DNA of 47,253 nucleotides from UBA4644 sp900555855 (GTDB taxonomy: Bacteria > Bacillota > Clostridia > Oscillospirales > Butyricicoccaceae): contig DAWAJD010000014.1 of the NCBI GenBank assembly GCA_052289195.1, positions 1-47,253 of the forward strand, read 5' to 3'. Positions 6,663 to 14,319 of the stretch are shown in pieces; the first letter of the stretch is position 1, and each line of letters opens with the position of its first letter. Under the pieces are notes generated by a model that saw only the letters and a list, made by a program, of their open reading frames with translations, was not told the origin of the DNA and did not search any database. The position numbers were made by a program, and so were the translations under genes.

Positions 6663-6691
6663 TTGACAACAGTTATTTTTTTGCATAAACT
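6663..6691 (+). promoter_or_regulatory. promoter of glycyl-tRNA synthetase
   Basis: TTGACA (6663-6668), 17-base spacer, TAAACT (6686-6691). The leader before the start codon is only about 30 bases, so no T-box fits. Confidence 0.8.
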
Positions 6692-6726
6692 ATAAGGAGT
6701 AAATCGATAAATGGAGGTTTGCTTCT

Positions 6727-8142
6727 ATGAAACACTCGGAAAAAACCATGGATAAAGTCGTCGCCCTGTGCAAAAACCGCGGTTTCGTTTATCCCGGCAG
6801 CGAGATCTATGGCGGTTTGGCCAATTCCTGGGACTACGGTCCTCTGGGCGTGGAATATAAAAACAATGTGAAGCGTGCCTGGCTGAAAAAATTTGTTCAG
6901 GAATGCCCCTACAATGTGGGTCTGGATTCCGCCATCCTGATGAACAAGCAGGTCTGGGTCGCTTCCGGCCATGTAGCCACCTTCAACGATCCCCTGATCG
7001 ACTGCAAGGCCTGCAAAATGCGCCATCGGGCGGACAAGCTGGTGGAGGCTTATGTGCAGGAGCATGGCATGGATGTTAATGTGGAGGCCATGACCGGCGA
7101 AGAGCTGGTGGCCTTTATCCGCGACAATCAGGTCCCCTGCCCCGGCTGCGGCAAGTCTGATTTTACCGACATCCGCAAGTTCAACCTGATGTTCAAGACC
7201 CATCAGGGCGTTACGGAAGACAATTCCACCGAGGTCTACCTCCGCCCCGAAACGGCCCAGGGCATCTTTGTCAATTTCCGCAATATCCAGCGCACCACCC
7301 GCAAGAAGATTCCCTTCGGCGTGGCGCAGATCGGCAAGTCCTTCCGCAATGAGATCACCCCGGGCAACTTCATCTTCCGCATCCGTGAGTTTGAACAGAT
7401 GGAGCTGGAGTTTTTCTGCAAGCCCGGCACCGATCTGGAGTGGTTCCAGTATTGGCGGGACTATTGCCACAAGTGGCTCAAGAGCCTCGGTATGCAGGAT
7501 GAGCATCTCCGCCTGCGGGACCATGAAAAGGAGGAGCTTTCCTTCTATTCCAAGGCCACCACGGACTTTGAATACCTCTTCCCCTTCGGCTGGGGCGAGC
7601 TTTGGGGCGTCGCCGACCGCACGGATTACGACCTGACCCAGCACATCAAGACCTCCGGTCAGGATCTGAGCTACTTTGATCCCGAGACCAACGAGCGCTA
7701 TGTGCCCTATGTCATCGAGCCCTCTCTGGGCGCCGACCGTGTGGCGCTGGCCTTCCTGGTGGAAGCCTACGACGAGGAGATCGTGGATCCCGAAAAAAAC
7801 GACACCCGCGTGGTCATGCATTTCCATCCCGCGCTGGCGCCCTTCAAGTGCGCCGTGCTGCCCCTGAGCAAAAAGCTGGCGGGCAAGGCCCAGGAGATCC
7901 AGGCCATGCTGGCCAAGTCCTTCATGGTGGATTATGACGACGCCGGCTCCATCGGCAAGCGCTATCGCCGTCAGGACGAGATCGGAACGCCCTACTGCAT
8001 CACGGTGGACTTTGAGACCGTTGGCGACGAAAACACGCCCGCTGACGACTGCGTCACCGTCCGCGACCGGGATACCATGGAGCAGGTGCGTATGCCCATC
8101 AGCCAGCTGGAGGCCTTTATCCGCAGCAAGCTGGAATTCTAA
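6727..8142 (+). CDS. glyS: glycyl-tRNA synthetase (alpha2 type)
   Basis: Charges tRNA-Gly in the cytoplasm. The 471 residues match the single-chain dimeric class II enzyme of Gram-positives, not the two-subunit GlyQ/GlyS type. Visible: the N-terminal GFVYPGSEIYGGLANSWDYGP block, Cys pairs CKACKM and CPGCGK (possible zinc site), motif 2 SFRNEITPGNF, motif 3 EPSLGADRVALAF, and the C-terminal anticodon-binding domain (about 375-471). TGGAGG lies about 10 bases before the ATG. It has its own promoter and terminator, so it is monocistronic. The GC-rich codon use contrasts sharply with the cargo genes to the left and marks return to host DNA. Confidence 0.97.
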   Translation: MKHSEKTMDKVVALCKNRGFVYPGSEIYGGLANSWDYGPLGVEYKNNVKRAWLKKFVQECPYNVGLDSAILMNKQVWVASGHVATFNDPLIDCKACKMRHRADKLVEAYVQEHGMDVNVEAMTGEELVAFIRDNQVPCPGCGKSDFTDIRKFNLMFKTHQGVTEDNSTEVYLRPETAQGIFVNFRNIQRTTRKKIPFGVAQIGKSFRNEITPGNFIFRIREFEQMELEFFCKPGTDLEWFQYWRDYCHKWLKSLGMQDEHLRLRDHEKEELSFYSKATTDFEYLFPFGWGELWGVADRTDYDLTQHIKTSGQDLSYFDPETNERYVPYVIEPSLGADRVALAFLVEAYDEEIVDPEKNDTRVVMHFHPALAPFKCAVLPLSKKLAGKAQEIQAMLAKSFMVDYDDAGSIGKRYRRQDEIGTPYCITVDFETVGDENTPADDCVTVRDRDTMEQVRMPISQLEAFIRSKLEF

Positions 8143-8151
8143 TGCATTTCC

Positions 8152-8179
8152 GGGCCTGACGGCAGCGTCAGGCCCTTTT
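8152..8179 (+). terminator. intrinsic terminator after glyS
   Basis: 10-bp stem GGGCCTGACG / CGTCAGGCCC with loop GCAG, then TTTTC. Confidence 0.92.
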
Positions 8180-8220
8180 CTTCTTTGATTCTTTCATGTT
8201 TACGAAAGGCAGGGACCCCC

Positions 8221-8787
8221 ATGACGCCGGAATGCCTGTTGGATATCTTACATACTGCAGAAAAACTCAAGGATGTGACCCGCCATTCCTATACCTCCGG
8301 CGGACGGCATGAAAGCGTCGCGGAGCACAGCTGGCGGCTGGCGCTGATGGCCTTTTTCCTGCGGGACGCCTTTCCCGAGGCCGATCTGGACAAGGTCATC
8401 CGGATGTGCCTGATCCATGATCTTGGCGAAGCCTTTACCGGCGACATCCCCAGCTTCTTGAAAACAGCCGCAGACGAGGACCGGGAGGAAACGCTGCTGC
8501 TCCGCTGGACGGCGGCGCTGCCTGCGCCCTATGCAGAAGAGATGACGGCGCTTTATCAGGAAATGGCCGCACTGCAGACGCCGGAGGCCCGAATCTATAA
8601 GGCGCTGGACAATATGGAGGCCGTCCTGCAGCACAATGAAGCGCCGCTCTCCACCTGGGAGCCCAACGAATATCAGCTGAACCTGACCTATGGGCAGGAT
8701 AAGGCCGCCTTCTCCCCCGTTCTCTCCGCGCTGCGTCAGGCTCTGCGGGAGGAGACCCTGCGGAAGCTGGACGCCCGCCCGGATTAA
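8221..8787 (+). CDS. HD-domain phosphohydrolase, YfbR/HDDC2-like 5'-deoxynucleotidase
   Basis: 188 residues. Metal-binding HD signature: HESVAEHSWRLAL (His30, His36), then MCLIHDLGEAFTGDIP (His66-Asp67) and a distal Asp in KALDNMEAV. This layout is that of the HDDC2/YfbR group that dephosphorylates deoxynucleoside monophosphates and tunes dNTP pools. The exact substrate is an inference. ATG 8221 is preferred to an earlier in-frame start (8185) because AAAGGCAGGG precedes it and the family starts here. The next gene follows after 18 bases, probably co-transcribed. Confidence 0.82.
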   Translation: MTPECLLDILHTAEKLKDVTRHSYTSGGRHESVAEHSWRLALMAFFLRDAFPEADLDKVIRMCLIHDLGEAFTGDIPSFLKTAADEDREETLLLRWTAALPAPYAEEMTALYQEMAALQTPEARIYKALDNMEAVLQHNEAPLSTWEPNEYQLNLTYGQDKAAFSPVLSALRQALREETLRKLDARPD

Positions 8788-8805
8788 AGGAAGGAGGCCG
8801 CCCAT

Positions 8806-9198
8806 ATGCTGGAAGGAATGTTCGTCACCGTCACCCGCTTCAAGAGCTATCAGGGCAAATCGCCCTTCTCCATCGGGGCCCGGCTGCTCTGTCGGAAGGA
8901 CCCCAACAATATTTATGACACCGAGGCCATCCGGGTCTTTGCCCGGGGCGGGATCGCCGTGGGCTATATCGCCAACAGCGCCTCCACCAAGGCCAACGGC
9001 ACCATGTCCGCCGCCCGCATTTATGATTATGTGGGCCGGCAGTTTCTCATCGAGGTCTGCTTTTCCACCCAGACCAAGGTGATCTGTCAGGTGCTGCAAA
9101 AGGATCTTCAGGATCCTGCTCTGCTGGAAGCCTTTCTCCGGCCGGAGCCGGAGGAGGAGCAGACGCTGGCCGGGCTTTTCCCGGAGGATGCGCAGTGA
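8806..9198 (+). CDS. stand-alone HIRAN-like domain protein
   Basis: 130 residues. The core LLCRKDPNNIYDTEAIRVFARGGIAVGYIAN (about 27-59) fits the HIRAN pattern (NxYDxxAIxV...GYI) that binds 3' DNA ends in helicase-linked proteins. Here there is no helicase or nuclease; the C-terminus (about 105-130) is acidic and Glu/Pro-rich. AGGAAGGAGG precedes the ATG. It sits in an apparent two-gene unit with the HD nucleotidase, which loosely suggests DNA damage or nucleotide housekeeping. Function is unknown; the fold call is by motif only. Confidence 0.65.
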   Translation: MLEGMFVTVTRFKSYQGKSPFSIGARLLCRKDPNNIYDTEAIRVFARGGIAVGYIANSASTKANGTMSAARIYDYVGRQFLIEVCFSTQTKVICQVLQKDLQDPALLEAFLRPEPEEEQTLAGLFPEDAQ

Positions 9199-9235
9199 CC
9201 GTTGTTTTTCAGGAAGCCGTCACGCTTCGGCGGCT

Positions 9236-9475
9236 TCAGCCCTTGTCCCGCCCCTGCCGTCCGGGCGCCGACGGATCGTCCGTGCGGCCCAGAATATAAT
9301 CCGTGCTCGTATGATAGATCTGGGCCAGCTGCAGCAGGATATCCGTAGGCAGATCCCGATATCCCTGCTCATAGCGGCAGTATTGCGGCTGCGTCAGCCT
9401 CAGCTGCTCCGCAAGCTGCCGCTGCGTTAGATCGTGATCCTCCCGCAGCTCCCGCACTCTTGGATAATACCCCAT
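9236..9475 (-). CDS. small XRE-family repressor
   Basis: 79 residues: HTH_3 domain at 5-62 (VRELREDHDLTQRQLAEQLRLTQPQYCRYEQGYRDLP), then the LAQIYHTSTDYILGRTD tail common to small SinR-like repressors. ATG 9475 is chosen over the longer open frame because AGGAGGG lies 7 bases upstream. It is transcribed away from a small gene at 9590, and the space between holds two identical-architecture palindromes that are probably its operators. Confidence 0.9.
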   Translation of the reverse strand: MGYYPRVRELREDHDLTQRQLAEQLRLTQPQYCRYEQGYRDLPTDILLQLAQIYHTSTDYILGRTDDPSAPGRQGRDKG

Positions 9476-9488
9476 ATTGCACCCTCCT

Positions 9489-9506
9489 GATATCTGAATG
9501 GATATC
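9489..9506. promoter_or_regulatory. operator 1, GATATC-N6-GATATC
   Basis: Half-sites at 9489-9494 and 9501-9506, immediately left of the plus-strand -35. It also lies just upstream of the repressor's ribosome site, so binding could give autoregulation. Confidence 0.7.
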
Positions 9507-9535
9507 TTGACTGTAGCATGCAATTGTGGTACTAT
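9507..9535 (+). promoter_or_regulatory. promoter of the 54-residue gene, framed by two operators
   Basis: TTGACT (9507-9512), 17-base spacer, TACTAT (9530-9535). Operator 1 touches its -35 and operator 2 covers the start-site region. Confidence 0.7.
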
Positions 9536-9540
9536 CTTTA

Positions 9541-9564
9541 TATGATATCCATTTGGATATCATA
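9541..9564. promoter_or_regulatory. operator 2, 24-bp perfect palindrome
   Basis: GATATC half-sites at 9544-9549 and 9556-9561 with the same 6-base spacing as operator 1. The two centres are 55 bases apart. Confidence 0.8.
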
Positions 9565-9589
9565 CTTTTTTGAGGAAGGATCAAATTTT

Positions 9590-9754
9590 ATGAATGATTA
9601 TCAAGAAATGTATCTGCACATGTTTCGCGCAGTAGAAAAGGCCGTTCGTCTTCTGCAGCAGGCCCAAACAGAGTGCGAAGCGTTATACATCTCAAAAGAG
9701 TCCCCTGCTCCCACTTTGTTTGTTGCAAAGGCAGCTACGAAGGAGAAAAAATGA
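9590..9754 (+). CDS. 54-residue hypothetical protein under XRE control
   Basis: Starts MNDYQEMYLHMFRAVEKAV with GAGGAAGGA about 9 bases upstream. Residues 8-35 form one amphipathic helix (AVEKAVRLLQQAQTECEAL); the rest is polar. No signal peptide or membrane segment. It is the only target visible for the divergent repressor. I do not recognise a family. Confidence 0.7.
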   Translation: MNDYQEMYLHMFRAVEKAVRLLQQAQTECEALYISKESPAPTLFVAKAATKEKK

Positions 9755-9765
9755 TTTTAATCAGC

Positions 9766-9799
9766 AGCGGCGTGGCGCAAATGCGTCACGCCGCTTTTT
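9766..9799 (+). terminator. intrinsic terminator after the 54-residue gene
   Basis: Stem 9766-9778 / 9783-9795 (GCGGCGTGGCGC / GCGTCACGCCGC, one G-U) with loop AAAT, then TTTTT. Confidence 0.92.
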
Positions 9800-9811
9800 C
9801 TGTCTGCCGCA

Positions 9812-10576
9812 CTATCGCAGTCCGATCACGAAAACCGCCAGCGCCGCCAGCGGCAGGACCGTCCAGGTGATATATCTTCCCGCAAGCTCAAGCTCCGAAG
9901 GCTCCGCATCCTCTGCGTTGCGGATCCGAAAGGCCAGATTCCAGCGGAACAGCTCGTCTGCAAACAGGATCATGACCGCGTTGACGCCGCACAAAAACAC
10001 GCCGCCGAACCAGGCAAGCCCTGTACCCTTATGGGTCAGCTGGGGGCCCCGCATCAATTTCAGCAGGACCGCCGCAGAGGGCTTTACGGTGCTGACCGCC
10101 TTCCCGTTTTGATCCATTCCGGTCCCGCTGCCGTTCCAGTAGACGATCTCCGTGTTTTCCAGCGTCCCGTCCTCATTGAAGAGCCAGAAATCGCCGCCCG
10201 TTTCCACGACGCCGCCGCGGAACAGGATCGTTTCCCCCTCACGAAGCTCCACGCCGGTCATGCGGTCTGCCATTTCCTCGCCCTGCGGGATGGCGGAAGG
10301 ATCCTCCTTCACCGTATACGGGCCATAGGTCCGGCTTCCGTACTGAAATACCACCGTCTTATCCTCCGACACAGTAAAGCGCGCCGGTTCTCCCCGGAGC
10401 TTGCCGGAATATATGGTCTTTCCGTTTTCCACGCGCGGAACAAGGATGGCGCCCTGATAGGCAAAGCCCACCCGCCGCAGGGTCACGGGATATAACACCG
10501 CAAACACCAGAACCATCACGGTCATCCCGATCAGGATCCATTTCTGATAGCGGCCCAGCCCTCTGATCCGTTCCAT
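9812..10576 (-). CDS. hypothetical membrane protein with three predicted TM segments
   Basis: 254 residues. TM1 about 13-29 (WILIGMTVMVLVFAVLY), then a predicted extracytoplasmic beta-rich domain of about 150 residues, TM2 about 190-207 (AWFGGVFLCGVNAVMIL) and TM3 near the C-terminus (ITWTVLPLAALAVFVIGL). A cytoplasmic stretch between TM2 and TM3 holds FRWNLAFRIRNAEDAEPSE. AGGAGG precedes the ATG. It follows the 168-residue gene by 14 bases, so the pair is likely an operon. I do not recognise the family; similar unnamed proteins are common in Oscillospiraceae. Confidence 0.8.
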   Translation of the reverse strand: MERIRGLGRYQKWILIGMTVMVLVFAVLYPVTLRRVGFAYQGAILVPRVENGKTIYSGKLRGEPARFTVSEDKTVVFQYGSRTYGPYTVKEDPSAIPQGEEMADRMTGVELREGETILFRGGVVETGGDFWLFNEDGTLENTEIVYWNGSGTGMDQNGKAVSTVKPSAAVLLKLMRGPQLTHKGTGLAWFGGVFLCGVNAVMILFADELFRWNLAFRIRNAEDAEPSELELAGRYITWTVLPLAALAVFVIGLR

Positions 10577-10590
10577 TGCGCTCCTCCTGT

Positions 10591-11097
10591 TCAGCCTTCC
10601 GCAGCTGCGGCCCGCAGCATATTGGAAAAATAGATCTCAAGATAGGAAAATTCCATACCGCCGCCGATCACATAGGCGTGGCTTTCGCCTTCCTCCTGCC
10701 AGCTGACGCAGACGGAATGGCCCCCGTCATAGGGGCTGTAAAAAAGAGTATAATCCGGCAGCTGCAGCGCCAGCGTCCGGGCGTCTTCCGCCGCCTGGGC
10801 AGCCTTTTTGCCGGAATGGGTCGCCATGCTGCCGGGCAGGTTCAGGACCCGCAGAAAGTAATTCAGATCCCGGCTGCCGGCCAGGACGGTTTCTTCTGTC
10901 GCCTCCCGGGAGAGGGCCGCGCCCGCCCCATAGGCCCGGCTGAACTGCCGCTCCAGCGTCTGCAGATCCCGCTTCCAGCTGGTCTGTACGGCGACCATTT
11001 GGATAAAGCAGCCAATCAGCACCACGGCCGCGGCGATGGCCAATACGCAGCAGGGCACCAGCAGCTTCCCCCGCAGCCGGGAAATCGCTTTCTTCAT
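10591..11097 (-). CDS. hypothetical single-TM (signal-anchor) protein
   Basis: 168 residues. Basic start (MKKAISRLRGK), one membrane helix about 12-35 (LLVPCCVLAIAAAVVLIGCFI), then a predicted outside domain rich in Ala, Glu and Arg, ending SYLEIYFSNMLRAAAAEG. GGAGGGGG lies upstream of the ATG. Probably made with the next gene (9812-10576) as a pair of envelope proteins of unknown role. No catalytic motif seen. Confidence 0.75.
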   Translation of the reverse strand: MKKAISRLRGKLLVPCCVLAIAAAVVLIGCFIQMVAVQTSWKRDLQTLERQFSRAYGAGAALSREATEETVLAGSRDLNYFLRVLNLPGSMATHSGKKAAQAAEDARTLALQLPDYTLFYSPYDGGHSVCVSWQEEGESHAYVIGGGMEFSYLEIYFSNMLRAAAAEG

Positions 11098-11148
11098 AAG
11101 GGCATCCCCCTCCTTTTCTGCGGCTTTCCGGCCGCCCGGCCTGCGGAA

Positions 11149-13140
11149 TTACGCTTCCGCCGTATATTTTGCGAACCAGTCGGAGATCTCCCGCAGACGG
11201 CGCACCCGATGCTGAGGCTTGCCGGAGCGGGAAAGCTCATGATTCTCCCCCTTGAACACAACCATGCGGCTGTCCACGCCCATCTCCTTTAGCGCCGTGA
11301 ACAGCTGATAGCCCTCGGCGATGGGGCAGCGGTAATCGCAGTCGGAATGGATGATCAGCGTGGGCGTCTTGAAATTGCCGGCATATTTCAGCGGCGACTG
11401 CTGCCACATCTTTTCCGGGTTCTCAAAGACGGTGGCGTCGGTCTGATATTCGCCAAAGAGGATGCCGATATCGGAAACGCCATAGAAGCTGACCCAGTTG
11501 GCGATGCTCCGCTGGGTGGCGGCGCAGCAGAAGCGGTCTGTGTGGCCGATGATCCAGTTGGTCATAAAGCCGCCATAGCTGCCGCCGGTGACGGCCACAC
11601 GCCTTTGGTCGATCTGGGGATAGCGCGCCAGCACCGCATCGGTAAAGTCCATCAGGTTCTGATATTCCGGCTGACCGTAGCGGCCCCGGATGTCAGCAAA
11701 GGCGTTGCCCCGGCCGTCGGAGCCGATGGGATTGCAGAAGAAGACAAAATAGCCCTGCCCCGCCCAATACTGCATCTCATGATAGAATACCTTGCCATAG
11801 ACCGTGCGGGGGCCGCCATGAATGTCCAGAATGGCGGGATAGGCCTTGCTGGGGTCGTAATTGATGGGCTTCAGGATCCAGCCGGTGATGTCCTCCCCCT
11901 GGCTGCGGATCGTGATCTCCTCATAGTCGGAAACATAGCAGTCCTCCAGCGCCTTTTCGTTCAAATCGGACAGGCGGGCATAGCTTCCGTCCTGCTCCAG
12001 CCGGTAAAGCTCCTGAAGCCTGCCGTCCAGCATGGCGATGGCCAGCAGCTGGCCGTTTTCGCTGACATCAAAGGCATCGATGGATCCTTCGCCGCCAAAA
12101 ATCACCCGGGTCTCTCCCACCCTGTCAATGCGCAGCAGCTGGCAGCTGCCGCCCCGGGTCCGCAGGGTATAGACCGCGTCCTTCGTCACCCGGAAGCCAT
12201 AACCACCGCCCAGACGGCAGTCGCTGCCCACGGAATTATAAAGGCTGTCGTAGTTTTCGCAAAGAAGGCTCAGCGCGCCGGTCTCCACATCATAGCGATA
12301 GAGGAAGGGGCACTCCTCATAGGCATAGGTCCTGCCCTCGCTCATGGAGAGCAGCAGGCCGCCCTGCCAGCTTTCCAGCGCGGAGAAATAATACTGCCCC
12401 TGGGGATAGATGCAGGTGAGCTCGCCGCCTGCAGGGTCCACAGAAAACAGGCCGGGACGATAGCCCGGGCGGCCCTGATACTGTTCTCCATAAAAATACA
12501 GTCGTCCGCCGCAAAAAACCGGGTCGGAAACATCCATATCCGACGGCGTCAGCCGCAGCACCGTGCCGGCGGCAGGATCAAAGGTGAACAGAGCGGTGCG
12601 CTGTCTGCTCCGGTGGGCGCCGCCGTTGCTCCAGAAGGGATGCTCCTCCAGGACGATATAGTCCTCGTCCTTCTTTTCCTCCGCCTGCCGCTTTTCCCGC
12701 TCCTCCGGCGTGAGAAGATGGGCGTCCGGGCAGTCCTGCTTTATGCCGGCGGTGAAGTAATACCTGCCGTCTCCCATGGGAAACAGCTCGCCGGCCTGCA
12801 GGGGCAGCTCAAAGGCCTTCTCCCCTTCGCCGCCGTCGGTGGCCAGACGGTAATAGGCCGTAAAGGCCTCCCCCGCCTCCGCCCGCTTTTTCTCTGCCGC
12901 CGTGCGGCAGGCCGGGAAGAGCAGATGGGTCTCGTCCTCCCAGAAGAAGGCCCGTTCCTTCCCCATGCCGGAAAGGCGGCGGATCCTTTCGCCGTCCCAG
13001 AGATAGAGATTGGAGCAATAGTCGTTGTTTTCCCCGTCGCAGCAGCTCACAGCAAAGGCGGCCTGCCTGCCGCCGGGCGCATAGCGGAGATTGGACAAAA
13101 AGCGGTAATCCAAAAACTGATCCAGCTTCAGTGGCTTCAT
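11149..13140 (-). CDS. S9 family prolyl oligopeptidase/acylaminoacyl-peptidase-like serine peptidase
   Basis: 663 residues: a beta-propeller (about 1-390) of WD-like repeats that gates substrate size, then an alpha/beta-hydrolase domain. Catalytic triad by motif: Ser521 in GGSYGGF, Asp602 in SDCDYRCP and His634 in GENHELS. No signal peptide, so cytoplasmic degradation of short peptides is expected. AAGGAG precedes the ATG, and a terminator-like hairpin at 13169-13195 separates it from aldolase. The S9C (AARE-like) assignment rests on the arrangement and on the SDCDYRCPI region; exact specificity is unknown. Confidence 0.92.
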   Translation of the reverse strand: MKPLKLDQFLDYRFLSNLRYAPGGRQAAFAVSCCDGENNDYCSNLYLWDGERIRRLSGMGKERAFFWEDETHLLFPACRTAAEKKRAEAGEAFTAYYRLATDGGEGEKAFELPLQAGELFPMGDGRYYFTAGIKQDCPDAHLLTPEEREKRQAEEKKDEDYIVLEEHPFWSNGGAHRSRQRTALFTFDPAAGTVLRLTPSDMDVSDPVFCGGRLYFYGEQYQGRPGYRPGLFSVDPAGGELTCIYPQGQYYFSALESWQGGLLLSMSEGRTYAYEECPFLYRYDVETGALSLLCENYDSLYNSVGSDCRLGGGYGFRVTKDAVYTLRTRGGSCQLLRIDRVGETRVIFGGEGSIDAFDVSENGQLLAIAMLDGRLQELYRLEQDGSYARLSDLNEKALEDCYVSDYEEITIRSQGEDITGWILKPINYDPSKAYPAILDIHGGPRTVYGKVFYHEMQYWAGQGYFVFFCNPIGSDGRGNAFADIRGRYGQPEYQNLMDFTDAVLARYPQIDQRRVAVTGGSYGGFMTNWIIGHTDRFCCAATQRSIANWVSFYGVSDIGILFGEYQTDATVFENPEKMWQQSPLKYAGNFKTPTLIIHSDCDYRCPIAEGYQLFTALKEMGVDSRMVVFKGENHELSRSGKPQHRVRRLREISDWFAKYTAEA

Positions 13141-13166
13141 AAAGGCTGCTTCTCCTTTCTTTTTGA

Positions 13167-13196
13167 AAAACGGAGCGCCGGAAGAGCGCTCCGTTT
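13167..13196 (-). terminator. terminator after fructose-bisphosphate aldolase
   Basis: Stem AACGGAGCGC / GCGCTCCGTT (13169-13178 / 13186-13195), with a T-run on the minus strand. Confidence 0.85.
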
Positions 13197-13208
13197 GCGT
13201 TGTTCGTT

Positions 13209-14147
13209 TCAGTCCAGCGTGTTGCTGGAGCCCAGCACATCGCGGATCTTATGGCGCACCATATCCCGCAGGGCGTCCCGGCCGTCCTTCAGATACTGCC
13301 GGGGATCAAAATGATCCGGATGCTCCACCAGATGCTTGCGGATAGCCGCCGTCATGCAAAGGCGCAGGTCGGAATCAATATTGATCTTGCAGACGGCCAT
13401 CTTCGCGGCCTGACGCAGCATTTCCTCGGGAATGCCGATGGCGTCGGGCATGGAGCCGCCGTATTCATTGACGACCTTCACAAACTCCTGCGGCACGGAG
13501 GAGCTGCCGTGAAGGACGATGGGGAAGCCGGGCAGGCGGCGCTCCACCTCTTCCAGAATATCGAAGCGCAGGCGGGGCTTTGTGCCGGGCTTGAACTTAT
13601 AGGCGCCGTGGCTGGTGCCGATGGCGATGGCAAGGCTGTCCACGCCGGTGCGGCTGACGAACTCCTCCACCTCCGCGGGGTTGGTAAACATGGCGTCCTC
13701 CGCAGAGACATTCACCGCGTCCTCGATGCCGGCCAGCTTGCCCAGCTCGCCTTCCACCACAACGCCCCGGGCGTGGGCATAGTCCACCACCTGCTTCGTC
13801 ATGGCGATATTTTCTTCAAAGCTGTATTTGCTGCCATCGATCATAACAGAGGAAAACCCGCCGTCGATGCAGGACTTGCACACCTCAAAGTTTTCGCCGT
13901 GGTCCAGATGCAGCGCGATGGGCAGCTCCGTATCCAGAATGGCTGCCTCCACCAGCTTGGTGAGATAAACATGCTTTGCATATTTCCGGGCGCCGGCAGA
14001 GACCTGCAGGATCACCGGAGAGCGCTCCAGCTGCGCGGCTTCCGTGATGCCCTGAATGATCTCCATATTGTTTACATTGAAGGCGCCGATGGCGTAGCCG
14101 CCCTGATAGGCCTTCTCAAACATTTCTTTCGTTGTGACCAGTGGCAT
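13209..14147 (-). CDS. fba: class II fructose-1,6-bisphosphate aldolase
   Basis: Splits fructose-1,6-bisphosphate into the two triose phosphates with a zinc ion. 312 residues, usual length for the class. Visible: GAFNVNNME (21-29), the catalytic and zinc motif ALHLDHGENFE (Asp82, His83), MIDGSKYSFEENI, zinc-binding VEGELGKLAG, AIGTSHGAYKF and LHGSSSVP. It is divergent from PPi-phosphofructokinase, which makes its substrate, so the two are set up for joint control from the shared 170-base spacer. GGGGGAA lies before the ATG. It may also act on other sugar bisphosphates, which cannot be judged here. Confidence 0.96.
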   Translation of the reverse strand: MPLVTTKEMFEKAYQGGYAIGAFNVNNMEIIQGITEAAQLERSPVILQVSAGARKYAKHVYLTKLVEAAILDTELPIALHLDHGENFEVCKSCIDGGFSSVMIDGSKYSFEENIAMTKQVVDYAHARGVVVEGELGKLAGIEDAVNVSAEDAMFTNPAEVEEFVSRTGVDSLAIAIGTSHGAYKFKPGTKPRLRFDILEEVERRLPGFPIVLHGSSSVPQEFVKVVNEYGGSMPDAIGIPEEMLRQAAKMAVCKINIDSDLRLCMTAAIRKHLVEHPDHFDPRQYLKDGRDALRDMVRHKIRDVLGSSNTLD

Positions 14148-14191
14148 GGTTCGTTCCCCCTGTCAAAATGATTTTCCCTGGGTTTTCCTTG

Positions 14192-14220
14192 ATTTTACCA
14201 CAGTTTTTCCCGCTGTGCAA
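14192..14220 (-). promoter_or_regulatory. promoter of aldolase
   Basis: On the minus strand: TTGCAC (14220-14215), 17-base spacer, TAAAAT (14197-14192). Confidence 0.72.
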
Positions 14221-14255
14221 CCTTGTTTTCTCCCCCGCCGGCCTCAGCAGCCGCG

Positions 14256-14284
14256 TTGACTTTCCGCCGGTTTTCTGCTACCAT
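14256..14284 (+). promoter_or_regulatory. promoter of PPi-phosphofructokinase
   Basis: TTGACT (14256-14261), 17-base spacer, TACCAT (14279-14284). Confidence 0.65.
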
Positions 14285-14319
14285 AAGGAAAACTGTCTTA
14301 TCTTATGGAGGGTATCATC

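Noticed and set aside
6552..6726. T-box riboswitch before glyS
   Set aside because: The promoter leaves a leader of about 30 bases, too short for a T-box; no T-box consensus seen.
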